Below, piece by piece: positions 27,652 to 39,763 of a DNA stretch of 64,000 bases (its first letter is position 1; each line of letters begins with the position of its first letter). Position numbers and translations under genes: made by a program. This DNA is from Halomonas urmiana (GTDB lineage: Bacteria; Pseudomonadota; Gammaproteobacteria; Pseudomonadales; Halomonadaceae): NCBI RefSeq assembly GCF_005780185.1, contig NZ_VBUI01000001.1, positions 62,001-126,000 of the forward strand, read 5' to 3'. A model generated the notes under the pieces. It was given only the letters and a program-made list of their open reading frames with translations, ran no database searches and was not told the origin of the DNA.

Positions 27652-28484
27652 TGCTCCTGCACTTTACCAAGATGCACGGCCTCGGCAACGACTTCATGGT
27701 GGTCGACCTGGTCACCCAGCGGGCACGCTTCACCGAGGAGGAGATCCGCCGCCTGGCCGACCGGCGCTTCGGCATCGGCTTCGACCAGCTGCTGGTGGTC
27801 GAGCCGCCCCGCGCCCCGGAGATGGACTTCCGCTACCGGATCTACAATGCCGACGGCAGCGAGGTCGAGAACTGCGGCAACGGGGCGCGCTGTTTCGCGC
27901 GCTTCGTCCGCGACCAGCGCCTGACCCACAAGCACGAGATCCACGTCGAGACCGCCGGCGGCCCGCTGACCCTGGCGGTCGAGGACGATGGCCGGGTGCG
28001 CGTCGACATGGGGCCCCCGCACTTCGCCCCCGAGGCGCTGCCCTTCGACGCCGCCGAGGACCGCGTCGTGCACGCCCTGGAGGTAGACGGCGAGCGCCTC
28101 GAGATCGGCGTGGTCTCCCTGGGCAACCCCCACGCCGTGCTGCGGGTCGCGGACGTCGACACGGCCCCCGTCGAGCGGCTGGGGCCGGCCATCGAGGCCC
28201 ACCCGCGCTTCCCGAAGCGGGTCAACGCCGGCTTCATGCAGATGGTGTCGCCCCACGAGATCCGCCTGCGCGTCTATGAGCGCGGCAGCGGCGAGACACT
28301 GGCCTGCGGCACCGGCGCCTGCGCGGCCGTGGCCAGCGGCATCCGCCAGGGGCTGCTCGAGAGCCCCGTTACCGTGCACCTGCCCGGCGGCGACCTTTGC
28401 ATCGAGTGGAGCGGCGACGCCGCGCCGCTGATCATGACCGGACCGGCCGAGCGCGTCTTCGACGGCCGCGTCGTGCTGAACTGA
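27651..28484 (+). CDS. dapF: Diaminopimelate epimerase
   Basis: 277 residues, normal length. The two active-site cysteines lie in [17 protein letters not shown] and [13 protein letters not shown]. It interconverts LL- and meso-diaminopimelate, feeding LysA and peptidoglycan. Start codon overlaps the lysA stop. Followed by DUF484, xerC and a HAD gene as in E. coli dapF-yigA-xerC-yigB. Confidence 0.95.
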   Translation: MLLHFTKMHGLGNDFMVVDLVTQRARFTEEEIRRLADRRFGIGFDQLLVVEPPRAPEMDFRYRIYNADGSEVENCGNGARCFARFVRDQRLTHKHEIHVETAGGPLTLAVEDDGRVRVDMGPPHFAPEALPFDAAEDRVVHALEVDGERLEIGVVSLGNPHAVLRVADVDTAPVERLGPAIEAHPRFPKRVNAGFMQMVSPHEIRLRVYERGSGETLACGTGACAAVASGIRQGLLESPVTVHLPGGDLCIEWSGDAAPLIMTGPAERVFDGRVVLN

Positions 28485-28514
28485 GCCGTCCCCGCCACCC
28501 CAGGAGAAGTGCCC

Positions 28515-29231
28515 ATGACCCATGCCGCCCCCGACCCGCGCAAGACCCTCGATCCCGACCGGGTGGCCGAGTGGTTGGCCTGTCACCCGGACTTCTTCGT
28601 CGGTCGCGAGGGGCTGCTGCAGCAGCTCAAGGTGCCCCATCCCGAGACCCGCGGCGCTACGTCGCTGCTCGAACGGCTGGTGCATGACCTGCGCGCCCGC
28701 GCCGAGCAGGCCGAATGGCGCCTGGAGCAGCTGCTGGAGTCGGCCCGCTTCAACGAGGGCCAGTACCGACGCACCCGCGCGCTGGTCCTCGCGTTGCTCG
28801 AGGCCGAGGACAACGACGCCCTGGGCCAGGCGCTGGCCACCCAGCTGAGTGAGCACTTCCACACCCCGGCGGTGGCGCTGTGGTGCCCGGCCAGCCTCAC
28901 CGATGCCGAGCCCCATCCGCCCCAGGCGCCCCGACAGGTGCTCGACGATCACGCCGGACAGCGCCTCGCGGCGCTGCTCGACGGTCGTCCCAGCCGCTGC
29001 ACGCGGCTGACCCCCACCGACTGGAAGCGCCTGCTGCCCCATGTGCCGGCGCCCGCCAAGGCCGGCTCTTGCGCGATGGCGCGGCTGACCCTGGGCGAAC
29101 CGCTGGGCTACCTGGTGTTGGCGAGCCCCGATCCGGACCACTTCCGCGCCAGCATGGATACCCTGTTCACCGACTACGTGGGCGAGGTGGTGGCGCGCCT
29201 GCTGGTGCGCATGGCGCCCGCCTCGTCGTGA
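28515..29231 (+). CDS. DUF484 family protein (YigA-like)
   Basis: 238 residues. [27 protein letters not shown] at the N-terminus and the following heptad-like stretch ([25 protein letters not shown]) are the DUF484 hallmark; the rest resembles a GAF-type domain. Function is unknown. AGGAGAA lies six bases before the ATG at 28515; a GTG at 28509 is too close to it. The stop overlaps the xerC GTG start (GTGA), so the two are translationally coupled. Confidence 0.85.
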   Translation: MTHAAPDPRKTLDPDRVAEWLACHPDFFVGREGLLQQLKVPHPETRGATSLLERLVHDLRARAEQAEWRLEQLLESARFNEGQYRRTRALVLALLEAEDNDALGQALATQLSEHFHTPAVALWCPASLTDAEPHPPQAPRQVLDDHAGQRLAALLDGRPSRCTRLTPTDWKRLLPHVPAPAKAGSCAMARLTLGEPLGYLVLASPDPDHFRASMDTLFTDYVGEVVARLLVRMAPASS

Positions 29232-30145
29232 GCAAAGAGACGCTTTTCCCCGCGGTCGAGGCCTTCCTCGCCGGGCTGGCGCGCACGGCCAGCCCCGCCA
29301 CGGCGGACGCCTATCGGCGCGATCTCTCGGCCCTGACGGCCTTCCTCGTCGCCGAGGCCATCGACGACTGGTCACGGCTCGATGCCGCCCTGCTGCGCCG
29401 CTTCCTCGGCGGTGAGCGGCTGCGCGGCCTGGCTCCGCGCAGCCTGGCCCGGCGCCGCGCCGCGATCTCGCGCTTCGCCGCCCACCTGGTGGAGACGGGA
29501 CGGCTGGCGCACAACCCGGCTTCGCTGGTGAAGGCCCCGCGCCAGCCCCGCCATCTGCCGCGTCCGCTGGACGTGGATCAGCTCGCGCGTTTCCTCGACA
29601 CGCCCCACGACGACTCGCCGCTGGCGCGCCGCGACCAGGCGATGCTGGAACTCTTCTACTCCAGCGGGCTGCGCCTGGCCGAGCTGGCGGCGCTGGATCT
29701 CCCTGATCTCCAGCGCCAGCGGGTCAGGGTGCTCGGCAAGGGCGGCAAGCCCCGCCAGGTCCCCGTGGGCCGTCGAGCCCGCCAGGCGCTGGACGCCTGG
29801 CTCAGCGTGCGCGGCCGGCTCGCCGAACGCGACGCCCAGGCGCTGTTCGTGGGCGTGCGCGGGGGACGGCTGGGGCATCGCGGCATCCAGCGGCGCCTCG
29901 CCGAGCTGGCCAAGGTGCGAGGGCTCGCCGAGCATCTCCATCCGCACCGACTGCGCCACTCCTTCGCCAGCCACCTACTGGAGTCGAGCCAGGACCTGCG
30001 CGCCGTGCAGGAGCTGCTGGGTCACGCGGACCTCGCCACCACCCAGGTCTATACCCGGCTCGACTGGCAGCACCTGGCGGCGAGCTACGACGCCGCACAT
30101 CCGCGGGCGCGACGCCGCGACAACGACAGCGGAGAGCCCTCATGA
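29228..30145 (+). CDS. xerC: Tyrosine recombinase XerC
   Basis: 305 residues. N-terminal SAM-like DNA-binding domain ([21 protein letters not shown]) and a catalytic domain with Arg in [10 protein letters not shown], HxxR in [15 protein letters not shown], His in [11 protein letters not shown] and nucleophile Tyr in TQVYTRLDW. With XerD it resolves chromosome dimers at dif. GTG at 29228 overlaps the DUF484 stop. Housekeeping synteny and the standard length argue against a mobile-element integrase. Confidence 0.93.
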   Translation: MSKETLFPAVEAFLAGLARTASPATADAYRRDLSALTAFLVAEAIDDWSRLDAALLRRFLGGERLRGLAPRSLARRRAAISRFAAHLVETGRLAHNPASLVKAPRQPRHLPRPLDVDQLARFLDTPHDDSPLARRDQAMLELFYSSGLRLAELAALDLPDLQRQRVRVLGKGGKPRQVPVGRRARQALDAWLSVRGRLAERDAQALFVGVRGGRLGHRGIQRRLAELAKVRGLAEHLHPHRLRHSFASHLLESSQDLRAVQELLGHADLATTQVYTRLDWQHLAASYDAAHPRARRRDNDSGEPS

Positions 30146-30870
30146 GCCTGCGGACGATCACCTTCGACCTGGACGACACCCTGTGGGACAACCGCGGGGT
30201 AATGGAGCGCACCGAGACCGGCCACTATGCCTGGCTCGACGAGGCACTGGCGGACTGGCTGGCGCGCCGCGGCGAGTCACGCGGACGCTTCGCCGAGCGC
30301 TATCCCCTGGCGGCCTATCAGGCGGCGCGCGGCCGGCTGGCCGAGCGCTTCCCGCCGCGGCGGGGCGACTTCAGCTGGCTGCGCGAACGCGCCCTGGTCG
30401 AACTACTGGAGGCCTACGGGCTACCGCGCAGCGCCGCCTGGCTGTGGGCCTTGGCCGCCATGGGGCGCTTCCATGCGCTGCGCCTGGACGTCGCGCCCCA
30501 CCCCGAGGTGGAGCCGTTGCTCAAAGGGCTCGGCAACCGCTACCGGCTGGGCGCCATCACCAACGGCAACCTGGCGCTGCACCGCCTGGCGCTACACCGG
30601 CATTTCCGGGTGGCCATCGCCGCCGGCGAGATCCAAGCCCCCAAGCCCGACGCCCGCCCCTTCCTGGCGGCCCTGGCGCGGCTCGAGACCGCGCCCTCGC
30701 GGGCGCTGCATGTGGGGGATTCCTGGCAGGAAGACGTGCTGCCGGCGCGGCGCCTGGGCATGCGGGCGGTGTGGATCGCCCCGCACGCGCCGGCGGGGGC
30801 GCTGCCCGAGGGCGTGCACCGGCTGGCGCATGTCCGCGAGCTGCCGGCCCTGCTGGCCGACCTGACGTAG
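30142..30870 (+). CDS. HAD-superfamily phosphatase (YigB-like)
   Basis: 242 residues. Motif [13 protein letters not shown], motif II around AITNGN, motif III Lys in [10 protein letters not shown] and motif [20 protein letters not shown] are all present. In E. coli the xerC-linked homologue YigB dephosphorylates a riboflavin intermediate and other small phosphates. The ATG overlaps the xerC stop (ATGA). Exact substrate here is inferred from synteny only. Confidence 0.88.
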   Translation: MSLRTITFDLDDTLWDNRGVMERTETGHYAWLDEALADWLARRGESRGRFAERYPLAAYQAARGRLAERFPPRRGDFSWLRERALVELLEAYGLPRSAAWLWALAAMGRFHALRLDVAPHPEVEPLLKGLGNRYRLGAITNGNLALHRLALHRHFRVAIAAGEIQAPKPDARPFLAALARLETAPSRALHVGDSWQEDVLPARRLGMRAVWIAPHAPAGALPEGVHRLAHVRELPALLADLT

Positions 30871-30915
30871 TCGCGACACCAGCAGACGCTAGAGCAGATA
30901 CCGCGAGGAGCGCTG

Positions 30916-31554
30916 TCAGTCGGCGGCAGGCACCGGCGCATCGAGCAGCCACTGGTCGAGACGCGCATGCACCTCCTCGATGCCCTGCTTCTTGAGGGCG
31001 GAGAAGAGCTGGATGCTGACCAGGTCCTCCCACTCATGCAGCCGCGAGCGCACCTGCTGCAGGGCGTTCTTCGCCGCGCCACTCTTCAGCTTGTCGGCCT
31101 TGGTCAGCAGGATGTGCACCGGCATTTCGGCCTCGTCGGCCCAGCCGAGCAGGGTCTGGTCGAACTCCGAGAGCGGATGGCGCACGTCCATCACCAGCAC
31201 CAGGCCGCGCAGCGAGCCGCGCCGACGCAGGTAGTCGGAGAGGTGGCGCTGCCACTCCAGCTTGACCTGCTCCGGCACCTTGGCATAGCCGTAGCCCGGC
31301 AGGTCGACCAGCCGGTGGTCGCTGTCCTCGCCGAGCCCGAAGAAGTTGATCAGCTGGGTGCGCCCCGGCGTCTTGGAGATCCGGGCCAGCGCCTTCTGCC
31401 GGGTCAGGGCATTGATGGCGCTGGACTTGCCGGCGTTGGAGCGGCCGGCGAAGGCCACCTCGGCGCCGTCGTCCGGCGGGCACTTGGCCAGGGTCGGGGC
31501 GCTGGTGAGGAAACAAGCGGCCTGGTAATTGAAACGAGAGTTGAGTCGCGACAT
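30916..31554 (-). CDS. engB: Ribosome biogenesis GTPase EngB/YihA
   Basis: 212 residues. G1 [15 protein letters not shown]3 [11 protein letters not shown] and G4 TKADK motifs plus the N-terminal [13 protein letters not shown] are typical of EngB, needed for large-subunit assembly and cell division. It faces away from cytochrome c4, the common arrangement in Pseudomonas-like genomes. No operon partner on the same strand. Confidence 0.93.
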   Translation of the reverse strand: MSRLNSRFNYQAACFLTSAPTLAKCPPDDGAEVAFAGRSNAGKSSAINALTRQKALARISKTPGRTQLINFFGLGEDSDHRLVDLPGYGYAKVPEQVKLEWQRHLSDYLRRRGSLRGLVLVMDVRHPLSEFDQTLLGWADEAEMPVHILLTKADKLKSGAAKNALQQVRSRLHEWEDLVSIQLFSALKKQGIEEVHARLDQWLLDAPVPAAD

Positions 31555-31619
31555 GCGGGAGAATCCTGACGTTGATCAAGGGCGCCACGGCTTGCATTCC
31601 CGCGGCTCGGGTGTTCCGT

Positions 31620-31625
31620 TATAAT
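31620..31625 (+). promoter_or_regulatory. Promoter -10 element for cytochrome c4
   Basis: TATAAT, a perfect -10, with only a weak -35 (TTCCCG, 17 bases upstream). It predicts a leader of roughly 160 bases before the cytochrome gene. A TTGCAT further upstream is spaced 22 bases away, too far. Confidence 0.5.
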
Positions 31626-31792
31626 GCAGTGTCTTTGTCTGCGACCCGGGGCGCGTCAGTATACCACCGTGCTTCGGCCGCCAGCGACCGACCACCGCGT
31701 CGGCGACGACCGGCCACAGGGCACCCGGATCCAACCCGGGCGGCACCCGGGGTACGTACCGGCCAACAACGTAACGGGATAGTGGAACTGCG

Positions 31793-32413
31793 ATGAGAAA
31801 GCTACTGGCAAGCCTGGCAATCACCATGGGCGCGGTCGGCGTGGCCCATGCCGACCTTCAAGCGGACGCCGATGCGGCAGCCGGTCGGGACAAGGCGCAG
31901 GCCTGCGCCGCCTGTCACGGCCAGCAGGGCATCAGCCCCTCCGGCGCCTTCCCCAACCTGGCCGGCCAGCAGGCCTCCTACCTGGCCAAGCAGATCATGG
32001 ACATCCGCGACGGCAATCGTATGGTGGCGCAGATGGCCGGCCAGGTGGACAACTTCTCCGACCAGGACGCCTGGGACGTGGCCAAGTACTTCGCCGAGAT
32101 GGACCCGGCCCTGGGCCAGGCCGAGGACGACGAGGCGCTGATCGAACGCGGCCGCGAGCTCTACCGCGCCGGCGACATGGCCAAGGGCATCCCGGCCTGC
32201 TCGGCCTGCCACAGCCCGACCGGCGAAGGCATCGGTTCCGCGGTCTACCCGGCGCTCTCCGGCCAGAAGCATGACTACGTGGTCTCCACCCTACAGGATT
32301 TCGCCACCGGCGCGCGGGCCAACGACCCCGCCGCCATCATGCGCAGCATCGCCACCAAGATGAGCGATGGCGATATGGCCGCCGTAGCCAACTACGTGCG
32401 CGGCCTGCACTGA
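31793..32413 (+). CDS. Diheme cytochrome c4
   Basis: 206 residues with a signal peptide (cleavage near AHADLQ). Two heme-binding CXXCH motifs, CAACHGQQG and CSACHSPTG, each start a cytochrome c domain; GAFPNLAGQQASYLAKQI and AVYPALSGQKHDYVVSTL are the paired conserved segments of cytochrome c4. Periplasmic electron carrier to terminal oxidases. DsbA, which forms disulfides in the same compartment, follows. Ends in a hairpin at 32447-32471. Confidence 0.92.
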   Translation: MRKLLASLAITMGAVGVAHADLQADADAAAGRDKAQACAACHGQQGISPSGAFPNLAGQQASYLAKQIMDIRDGNRMVAQMAGQVDNFSDQDAWDVAKYFAEMDPALGQAEDDEALIERGRELYRAGDMAKGIPACSACHSPTGEGIGSAVYPALSGQKHDYVVSTLQDFATGARANDPAAIMRSIATKMSDGDMAAVANYVRGLH

Positions 32414-32446
32414 ACCCCGCCCTGGCCCCGCCGGGCACCGGTGCTT

Positions 32447-32471
32447 CGAGGGCGGCCGCTGGCCGCCCTCG
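32447..32471 (+). terminator. Hairpin between cytochrome c4 and dsbA
   Basis: Perfect 11-bp inverted repeat CGAGGGCGGCC / GGCCGCCCTCG with a three-base loop, 33 bases after the cytochrome stop; followed by GTGTCTGTG, not a clean T-tract. Transcription could be reduced here before dsbA. Confidence 0.5.
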
Positions 32472-32566
32472 GTGTCTGTGGGGAACCCGGACGGCGCCGG
32501 GGCATCAAACCCAGCGACGTGCCGCCCGCCGGCACTCGGATCAAGTTTCATTCAAGGAGAGCTCCC

Positions 32567-33199
32567 ATGCTGAAGACCCTGATGGTCGCCCTGGCCGGCC
32601 TTGGCCTGTCATCCCTGGTATCCGCCGCCCCTCTCGTCGAGGGCGAGCACTATACGGTGCTCGAGAACCCGGTGGAGACGCAGGTCGAGGACGGGCGGGT
32701 CGAGGTGACCGAGGCCTTCTGGTACGGCTGCCCGCACTGCTACAACCTGGAGGACCCGCTCAACGCCTGGGTGGCCGAGCAGCCCGAGGATGTCGCCTTC
32801 CAGCGCATGCCGGCCACCATGGGTGGCGACTGGAACACCCATGCCTTCGCCTTCTATGCCGCCGAACAGCTGGGGATCCTCGACGACCTGCATGATGACT
32901 TCTTCCACGCCATCCACGAGGAAGGGCGCAGCCTGACCGATCCCGATGCCATCGCCGAGTTCTTCAGCGACTACGGCGTCAGCGAGGAGGAGGCCAAGCA
33001 GGCGCTGGGCTCCTTCGGCGTCAAGGGCAAGGTAAACCAGGCCCATGCGCGCATGCGCCAGATGCAGCTGATGGGCGTGCCGGCGCTGATCGTCGACGGC
33101 CGCTACCTAGTCTCGCCGAGCACCGCTGGCAGCCTCGGCAACATGCCGCAGATCGCCGGCGCACTGGTCGACAAGGTCCGCGAGGAGCGCGCTGACTGA
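32567..33199 (+). CDS. dsbA: Thiol:disulfide interchange protein DsbA
   Basis: 210 residues with a signal peptide (cleavage near VSAAPLVEG). The thioredoxin-fold active site is CPHC in FWYGCPHCYNLEDPL, and the cis-Pro loop is MGVPALIVDG. It oxidises cysteine pairs in exported proteins. AAGGAGAG lies before the ATG at 32567; in-frame upstream sequence is non-coding leader. Neighbour to cytochrome c4 as in pseudomonads. Confidence 0.92.
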   Translation: MLKTLMVALAGLGLSSLVSAAPLVEGEHYTVLENPVETQVEDGRVEVTEAFWYGCPHCYNLEDPLNAWVAEQPEDVAFQRMPATMGGDWNTHAFAFYAAEQLGILDDLHDDFFHAIHEEGRSLTDPDAIAEFFSDYGVSEEEAKQALGSFGVKGKVNQAHARMRQMQLMGVPALIVDGRYLVSPSTAGSLGNMPQIAGALVDKVREERAD

Positions 33200-33200
33200 G

Positions 33201-34037
33201 ATGCCCCACCTGGCCGAGGCAAGGACACCGCTACTCGAGGGCGGCCACTTGAAGCTGCTCACCTTCAACCTGCAGGTGGGCATACAGACCTCGGCCTACC
33301 ATCACTACCTGACGCGCAGCTGGCAGCACTTCCTCCCGCACCCGAAACGGCGGCAGCGCCTGAACATGATCGGCGAGGTACTCGGCCGCTTCGACATCGT
33401 CGGCCTCCAGGAGGCCGACGGCGGAAGCTTCCGCTCGAGCCACATCAACCAGGTGGAATACCTCGCCACCCATGCCGGCTTTCCCCACCATTTCCAGCAG
33501 CTCAACCGCAACCTGGGCCATATCGCCCAGCACAGCAACGGGCTGCTCTCGCGATTGACGCCATCACGCATCGAGGAGCACCGCCTGCCTGGGACCCTGC
33601 CCGGCCGCGGGGCGATCCATGTCCGCTACGGCGAGGGCCCCGATGCCCTGCACCTGTTCGTCGCCCACCTGGCGCTGAGCCATCGCGGCCGGGTGCGACA
33701 GCTCGACTACCTCAGCGAGATCATCCGCCCGCTGCGCCACGTGGTGGTGATGGGCGATCTCAACTGCACCCCGGACCAGCTGCACGGCCACGAACGCTTC
33801 CGCGCCTCGCTGCCGCTGCACCCGGTGCGCCCTCCGCTCAGCTACCCCTCCTGGCAGCCGCGCCGCGCCCTGGACCACATCCTGCTCTCCGACTCGCTCC
33901 AGGCGGACGAGGTGCGGGTGCTCGAGCACCTCTTCTCGGACCACCTGCCCATCGCCGTGGACGTGCGGCTGCCCGATGCCTGCCTGACCAGCTGTCTGGC
34001 CGCCGGCCGGCAGACGAGCGAACGCCGTCGACACTGA
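33201..34037 (+). CDS. Endonuclease/exonuclease/phosphatase (EEP) family hydrolase
   Basis: 278 residues. LKLLTFNLQVGI, FDIVGLQEADGGSFRS (metal-ligand Glu), VVMGDLNCTPDQ and ALDHILLSDSL with SDHLPIAVDV are the ordered EEP motifs. Substrate, whether nucleic acid, phospholipid or phosphoester, is unknown. The ATG sits one base after the dsbA stop. A TTG just before LKLLTFN (33249) is an alternative start. The same family member follows dsbA in Pseudomonas. Confidence 0.82.
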   Translation: MPHLAEARTPLLEGGHLKLLTFNLQVGIQTSAYHHYLTRSWQHFLPHPKRRQRLNMIGEVLGRFDIVGLQEADGGSFRSSHINQVEYLATHAGFPHHFQQLNRNLGHIAQHSNGLLSRLTPSRIEEHRLPGTLPGRGAIHVRYGEGPDALHLFVAHLALSHRGRVRQLDYLSEIIRPLRHVVVMGDLNCTPDQLHGHERFRASLPLHPVRPPLSYPSWQPRRALDHILLSDSLQADEVRVLEHLFSDHLPIAVDVRLPDACLTSCLAAGRQTSERRRH

Positions 34038-34152
34038 CGCTCAGTGGGTCGGTAACGTATAGTCAGCGTTGGTCGCCGCGGCGGTCAGTCCGCCTCCGGT
34101 GTGCGACCATCCGCCCCTTCACATGCCCAGATCGACACAGCGAGACCACCCC

Positions 34153-34710
34153 ATGGCCCAATCCCGCGAGCTGCCGGGCATCATCGCCTGGCTCGACCGC
34201 GCCTCGGAGCGGCTAGGCAACAGCCTCTCCTGGCTGATCCTTGTGATGATGCTCATCCAGTTCCTGATCGTGGTGCTGCGCTACGCCTTCAGCGTCAACA
34301 GCATCCCCATGCAGGAGTCGGTGATGTACATGCACGCCGTGGTGTTCATGCTGGCCGCCGCCTACACCCTCAAGCACGACGGCCATGTGCGGGTGGACAT
34401 CTTCTATCGGGCGATGACGCCGAAGCGCAAGGCGCTGGTCGACCTCGCCGGCACCCTGCTGCTGCTGCTGCCGGTAATGGGCTTCGTGATCCTGTCGAGC
34501 CTGGGCTACGTCGGCAAGTCCTGGGCGATCCTCGAGGGCTCGCCCGACTCCGGCGGCATTCCCGGCGTCTTCCTGCTCAAGACGCTGATCCCGCTGTTCG
34601 CCGGCCTGATGATCCTCCAGGCCCTGGTCGAGGCCGTGAAGAACGTCTACGTGCTGACCGGGCGCCTGGCCGCCACCCATGACGACGAGACCCACGAGGA
34701 GCACCTGTGA
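34153..34710 (+). CDS. TRAP transporter small (DctQ) subunit
   Basis: 185 residues with four membrane segments (LSWLILVMMLIQFLIVVLRYAF first). MQESVMYMHAVVFMLAAAYTLKHDGHVRVD is the DctQ signature. It pairs with the DctM subunit that overlaps it (TGATG). The ATG at 34153 gives the usual cytoplasmic N-terminus; upstream in-frame residues look non-coding. Part of the TakP-type system completed by the binding protein at 36326. Confidence 0.88.
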   Translation: MAQSRELPGIIAWLDRASERLGNSLSWLILVMMLIQFLIVVLRYAFSVNSIPMQESVMYMHAVVFMLAAAYTLKHDGHVRVDIFYRAMTPKRKALVDLAGTLLLLLPVMGFVILSSLGYVGKSWAILEGSPDSGGIPGVFLLKTLIPLFAGLMILQALVEAVKNVYVLTGRLAATHDDETHEEHL

Positions 34711-36113
34711 TGTTGGAGTTCATGCCACTGGTCCTCTTCGTCGTCATCTGCCTGGTGTTGATGGCCGGCTACCCGGTCGCGCTGTCGCTGGCCGGCACCG
34801 CGCTGGCCTTCGCCGGCCTCGGCCTCGGGCTCGAGTCCCTGGGCATCGATGCCCACTTCGATGCCGGCTACCTGGGCGCCTTCCCCAATCGCCTCTACGG
34901 CATCATGACTAACCAGACGCTGCTGGCGGTGCCGCTGTTCGTGCTGATGGGCGTGCTGCTGGAGAAGTCGAAGGTCGCCGAGACCCTGCTCGAGGCCATG
35001 GCCCTGCTGTTCGGCTCGCTGCGCGGGGGCTTGGGCATCTCGGTGACCCTGGTCGGCATGCTGCTGGCCGCCTCCACCGGCATCGTCGGCGCCACCGTGG
35101 TCACCATGGGCCTGATGTCGCTGCCGACCATGCTCAAGCGCGGCTACAGCATGCCGCTGGCCACCGGCACCATCTGCGCCACGGGCACCCTAGGCCAGAT
35201 CATCCCGCCCTCCATCGCCCTGGTGCTGCTGGGCGACGTGCTCTCCTCGGCCTACCAGCAGGCTCAGCTCTCCATGGGCATCTTCAGCCCCAAGACGGTC
35301 TCGGTGGGCGACCTGTTCATGGGCGCGCTGATACCCGGTCTGGTGCTGGTGGTGTTCTATATCGCCTATGTCGCCGTGATCGCCTGGTGGAAGCCCAGCG
35401 CCGCGCCGGCCGTCGACCGCCGTGAGCTGATGGAAGAACTCGGCCACGAGGGCGGCCTCGGTCTGCTGCTGCTCAAGGGGCTGGTGCCGCCCATCGTGCT
35501 GATCGTGGTGGTGCTGGGCTCGATCCTCGGCGGCTTCGCGACCCCCACCGAGGCCTCGGCCGTGGGCGCCTTCGGCGCGCTGATGCTGGCCCTGGCCTAT
35601 CGCCGTCTGGACCTCGCCACCCTCAAGGAGGTGCTGCGCTCCACCACCCACGTCACCACCATGGTGTTCCTGATCCTGATCGGCGCGGCGCTGTTCTCGC
35701 TGGTGTTCCGCGCCTACGGTGGCGAGGAGCTGGTGACCGAGGTCTTCGAGGGCATGCCCGGCGGCGTGGTCGGGGCGACGCTGATCGTGATGCTGGTGAT
35801 CTTCCTCCTCGGCTTCATCCTCGACTTCATCGAGATCACCTTCGTGGTGGTGCCGATCGTCGGGCCGATCCTGCTGGCCATGGGCCTCGATCCCATCTGG
35901 CTCGGCATCATGATCGCCATCAACCTGCAGACCTCCTTCCTCACGCCGCCCTTCGGCTTCGCGCTCTTCTACCTGCGCGGTGTGGCGCCGGACTCGGTGC
36001 CCACCTCGGCGATCTACAGGGGCGTCATGCCGTTCATCGTGCTGCAGCTGGCCATGCTGCTGGCCCTGGCCTTCTTCCCCGGGCTCGCCACCTGGCTGCC
36101 GGACCAGTTCTAG
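34710..36113 (+). CDS. TRAP transporter large (DctM) subunit
   Basis: 467 residues, about 12 membrane segments. SGIVGATVVTMGLMSLPTML-like and GTLGQIIPPSIALVLLGD motifs are typical of DctM, and ATPTEAS in GGFATPTEASAVGAFGAL is conserved. It carries the sodium-coupled transport path. It contains an inserted region around residues 180-215 (SSAYQQAQLSMGIFSPKT) as in mannitol/chloroaromatic and 2-oxo-acid TRAP types. GAGGAG precedes the ATG, which overlaps the dctQ stop. Confidence 0.9.
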   Translation: MLEFMPLVLFVVICLVLMAGYPVALSLAGTALAFAGLGLGLESLGIDAHFDAGYLGAFPNRLYGIMTNQTLLAVPLFVLMGVLLEKSKVAETLLEAMALLFGSLRGGLGISVTLVGMLLAASTGIVGATVVTMGLMSLPTMLKRGYSMPLATGTICATGTLGQIIPPSIALVLLGDVLSSAYQQAQLSMGIFSPKTVSVGDLFMGALIPGLVLVVFYIAYVAVIAWWKPSAAPAVDRRELMEELGHEGGLGLLLLKGLVPPIVLIVVVLGSILGGFATPTEASAVGAFGALMLALAYRRLDLATLKEVLRSTTHVTTMVFLILIGAALFSLVFRAYGGEELVTEVFEGMPGGVVGATLIVMLVIFLLGFILDFIEITFVVVPIVGPILLAMGLDPIWLGIMIAINLQTSFLTPPFGFALFYLRGVAPDSVPTSAIYRGVMPFIVLQLAMLLALAFFPGLATWLPDQF

Positions 36114-36123
36114 CACGCACGTT

Positions 36124-36144
36124 CGCCCGGGCCTGGCCCGGGCG
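36124..36144 (+). terminator. Hairpin between dctM and the TRAP binding-protein gene
   Basis: Near-perfect palindrome CGCCCGGGCC / GGCCCGGGCG with one central base, 11 bases after the dctM stop, without a T-tract. A TATAGT (36204-36209) downstream may be the -10 of a separate promoter for the binding-protein gene. Confidence 0.4.
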
Positions 36145-36325
36145 CGGCGCTGTCTGACACCGAGCGTGGACTGAGAGTTAGCAGCACAGGCGGCCCGGTT
36201 CGCTATAGTGCCAGCGTCCTGAACCGGCGCGAGCGCCGTTCACGGCGGGCACGCCCCGACTGTCTGACCGCCAACCGTCCCCTAGGGCATCTCGACACCA
36301 AGTCCCACAACACGAGAGGCACCGT

Positions 36326-37435
<1,110 letters not shown>

Positions 37436-37457
37436 TCCCGGCAGGTAGCGCACCGAC

Positions 37458-37483
37458 GAGGGGCCGCCTGCGGGTGGCCCCTC
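37458..37483 (+). terminator. Terminator hairpin after the TRAP binding protein
   Basis: Inverted repeat GAGGGGCC / GGCCCCTC with a 10-base loop that can pair further (GCCTGCGGGT), followed by ATCGTTGTCGG. Lies 22 bases after the stop. Confidence 0.6.
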
Positions 37484-37526
37484 ATCGTTGTCGGCCTGTT
37501 AGTCAGTCAAGCGGTCAGCCACACAG

Positions 37527-37958
37527 TCAGGCGCACAGCGGGGCCAGCCAGGCCTCGGCGAGCCACAGCACCAGGGCATAGCGCGCGCCCTTGGCCACGG
37601 CGATCAGCAGGATCGCCCGCCACCAGGGCAGGCGCAGGATACCGGCCAGCACGGTGAGCGGGTCGCCGATGACCGGCGCCCAGGACGCCAGCAGGCTCCA
37701 CTCGCCGAAGCGGAGGTACCAGCGCTCGGCGCGCGCCAACCCCTGCCGCGAGACCGGAAACCAGCGGCGATCCTGGAAATGGCGGGCATAGCGCCCTAGG
37801 CCCACGTTGACGAGGCTGCCCAGAGTGTTGCCGACGCTGGCCACGCCCCACAGCCACCACCCCGGCTCGCCCTGGCACCAGAGTCGCGCCAGCCACACCT
37901 CGGAGCCGCCGGGCAGCAGGGTGGCGCTGGCCAGCGCCACCAGGAACAGCATCAGCAT
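37527..37958 (-). CDS. YqaA-type small DedA-like membrane protein
   Basis: 143 residues, several membrane segments. [28 protein letters not shown] and [21 protein letters not shown] match E. coli YqaA, a short relative of the DedA/VTT family thought to act in lipid or osmolyte membrane physiology; precise role is unknown. GGGAGG lies about ten bases before the ATG. Isolated on the minus strand, divergent from thiD. Confidence 0.82.
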   Translation of the reverse strand: MLMLFLVALASATLLPGGSEVWLARLWCQGEPGWWLWGVASVGNTLGSLVNVGLGRYARHFQDRRWFPVSRQGLARAERWYLRFGEWSLLASWAPVIGDPLTVLAGILRLPWWRAILLIAVAKGARYALVLWLAEAWLAPLCA

Positions 37959-38021
37959 GGCACCGCGCCCCCTCCCTGCAGTAGGCTATCGGTTCCCTTC
38001 GAAAGCAATGACAAGACGCTA

Positions 38022-38834
<813 letters not shown>

Positions 38835-38917
38835 GCAGGCGGCCTTGCGCCCTTCCCCGGGGCCACCCATGCTGAGAGCGGTGCCATCGAGATCTTCCTG
38901 TCCGGGAGGGAGTCATC

Positions 38918-39763
38918 ATGAGCCAGACCCTGCTGTTCGCCAGCGACCTCTCCGCCGAGAATCGCGCCGCCTTCGCCCGCGCCGTGCGCCTCGCGGTGGA
39001 GAGCGGCGCTCGCCTCGACATCATCCATGTGCTAGACCCCTACCTGCCCCGTCGCGTCCTCCACGACCTGGAGGAGGCCGTGGTGGCAGACATCCGCACC
39101 ACCCTCACAGACCTGCGTGAGGACTATGCCCTGCCCGAGCCTCAGAGCCTGATCCAGACCATGGCCGGCGCACCCTATGCCGAGATCATCCGCGAGGCCC
39201 ACGAGCGCCAGGCCGACATGATCATCCTCGGTGCCCATCGCAAGCGCGGGCAGCCCGACCTGGTGGCCGGCACCACCCTCGCCCGGGTGCTGCGCAGCGC
39301 CCCCTGCCCGGTGCTCTCGGTCAGCCACCTGGCGACTCAGGCGTGGCACGACATCCTCGTGCCGGTGGATTTCTCGCTGACCTCCCGCCAAACCCTGCGC
39401 GAGACGCTGCGGCGCTTCCCCGAGGCGCGACTGACCCTGCTGCACGCCTGGGACATTCCCGGCGAGCGCGAGCTGGGCTCGAACGGCGACTACGCCCGCT
39501 GGCGCGACCGCGAGGTGGAGCGGCTGCGCACCCATCTCGAACGCGAGACCGAGCAGCTGATGGGCGAGCTCGACGACGTCCCGGAACTCGAGCTGGTGCT
39601 CGAGCAGGGCGACCCCCTGGAGGTGTTGATGACCCGGCTGCGTCGCCAGCCGCCCGACCTGCTCGCGCTGGGCAGCCGCGGGCAGCTGGGCCGCCAGAGC
39701 CAGATCACCGAGCGCCTGCTCTCGGAGCCCCACTGCGACATCATGCTCTGTCGAGCCTGGTAG
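38918..39763 (+). CDS. Tandem universal stress protein (two UspA domains)
   Basis: 281 residues made of two Usp domains, roughly 1-140 and 145-281. Domain 1 has the nucleotide-binding-like GAHRKRGQPDLVAGTTLARVLRSAPCPVL; domain 2 starts DILVPVDFSLTSRQTL and ends GSRGQLGRQSQITERLL. E. coli UspE is similarly doubled. GGAGGGAG precedes the ATG. Cytoplasmic; role in stress is inferred from family. Confidence 0.88.
   Translation: MSQTLLFASDLSAENRAAFARAVRLAVESGARLDIIHVLDPYLPRRVLHDLEEAVVADIRTTLTDLREDYALPEPQSLIQTMAGAPYAEIIREAHERQADMIILGAHRKRGQPDLVAGTTLARVLRSAPCPVLSVSHLATQAWHDILVPVDFSLTSRQTLRETLRRFPEARLTLLHAWDIPGERELGSNGDYARWRDREVERLRTHLERETEQLMGELDDVPELELVLEQGDPLEVLMTRLRRQPPDLLALGSRGQLGRQSQITERLLSEPHCDIMLCRAW

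Noticed and set aside
29228..30145. Tyrosine recombinase as integrase of a mobile island
   Set aside because: Length, motifs and position in the dapF-DUF484-xerC-HAD operon mark it as chromosomal XerC; no attachment repeats or phage genes are near.
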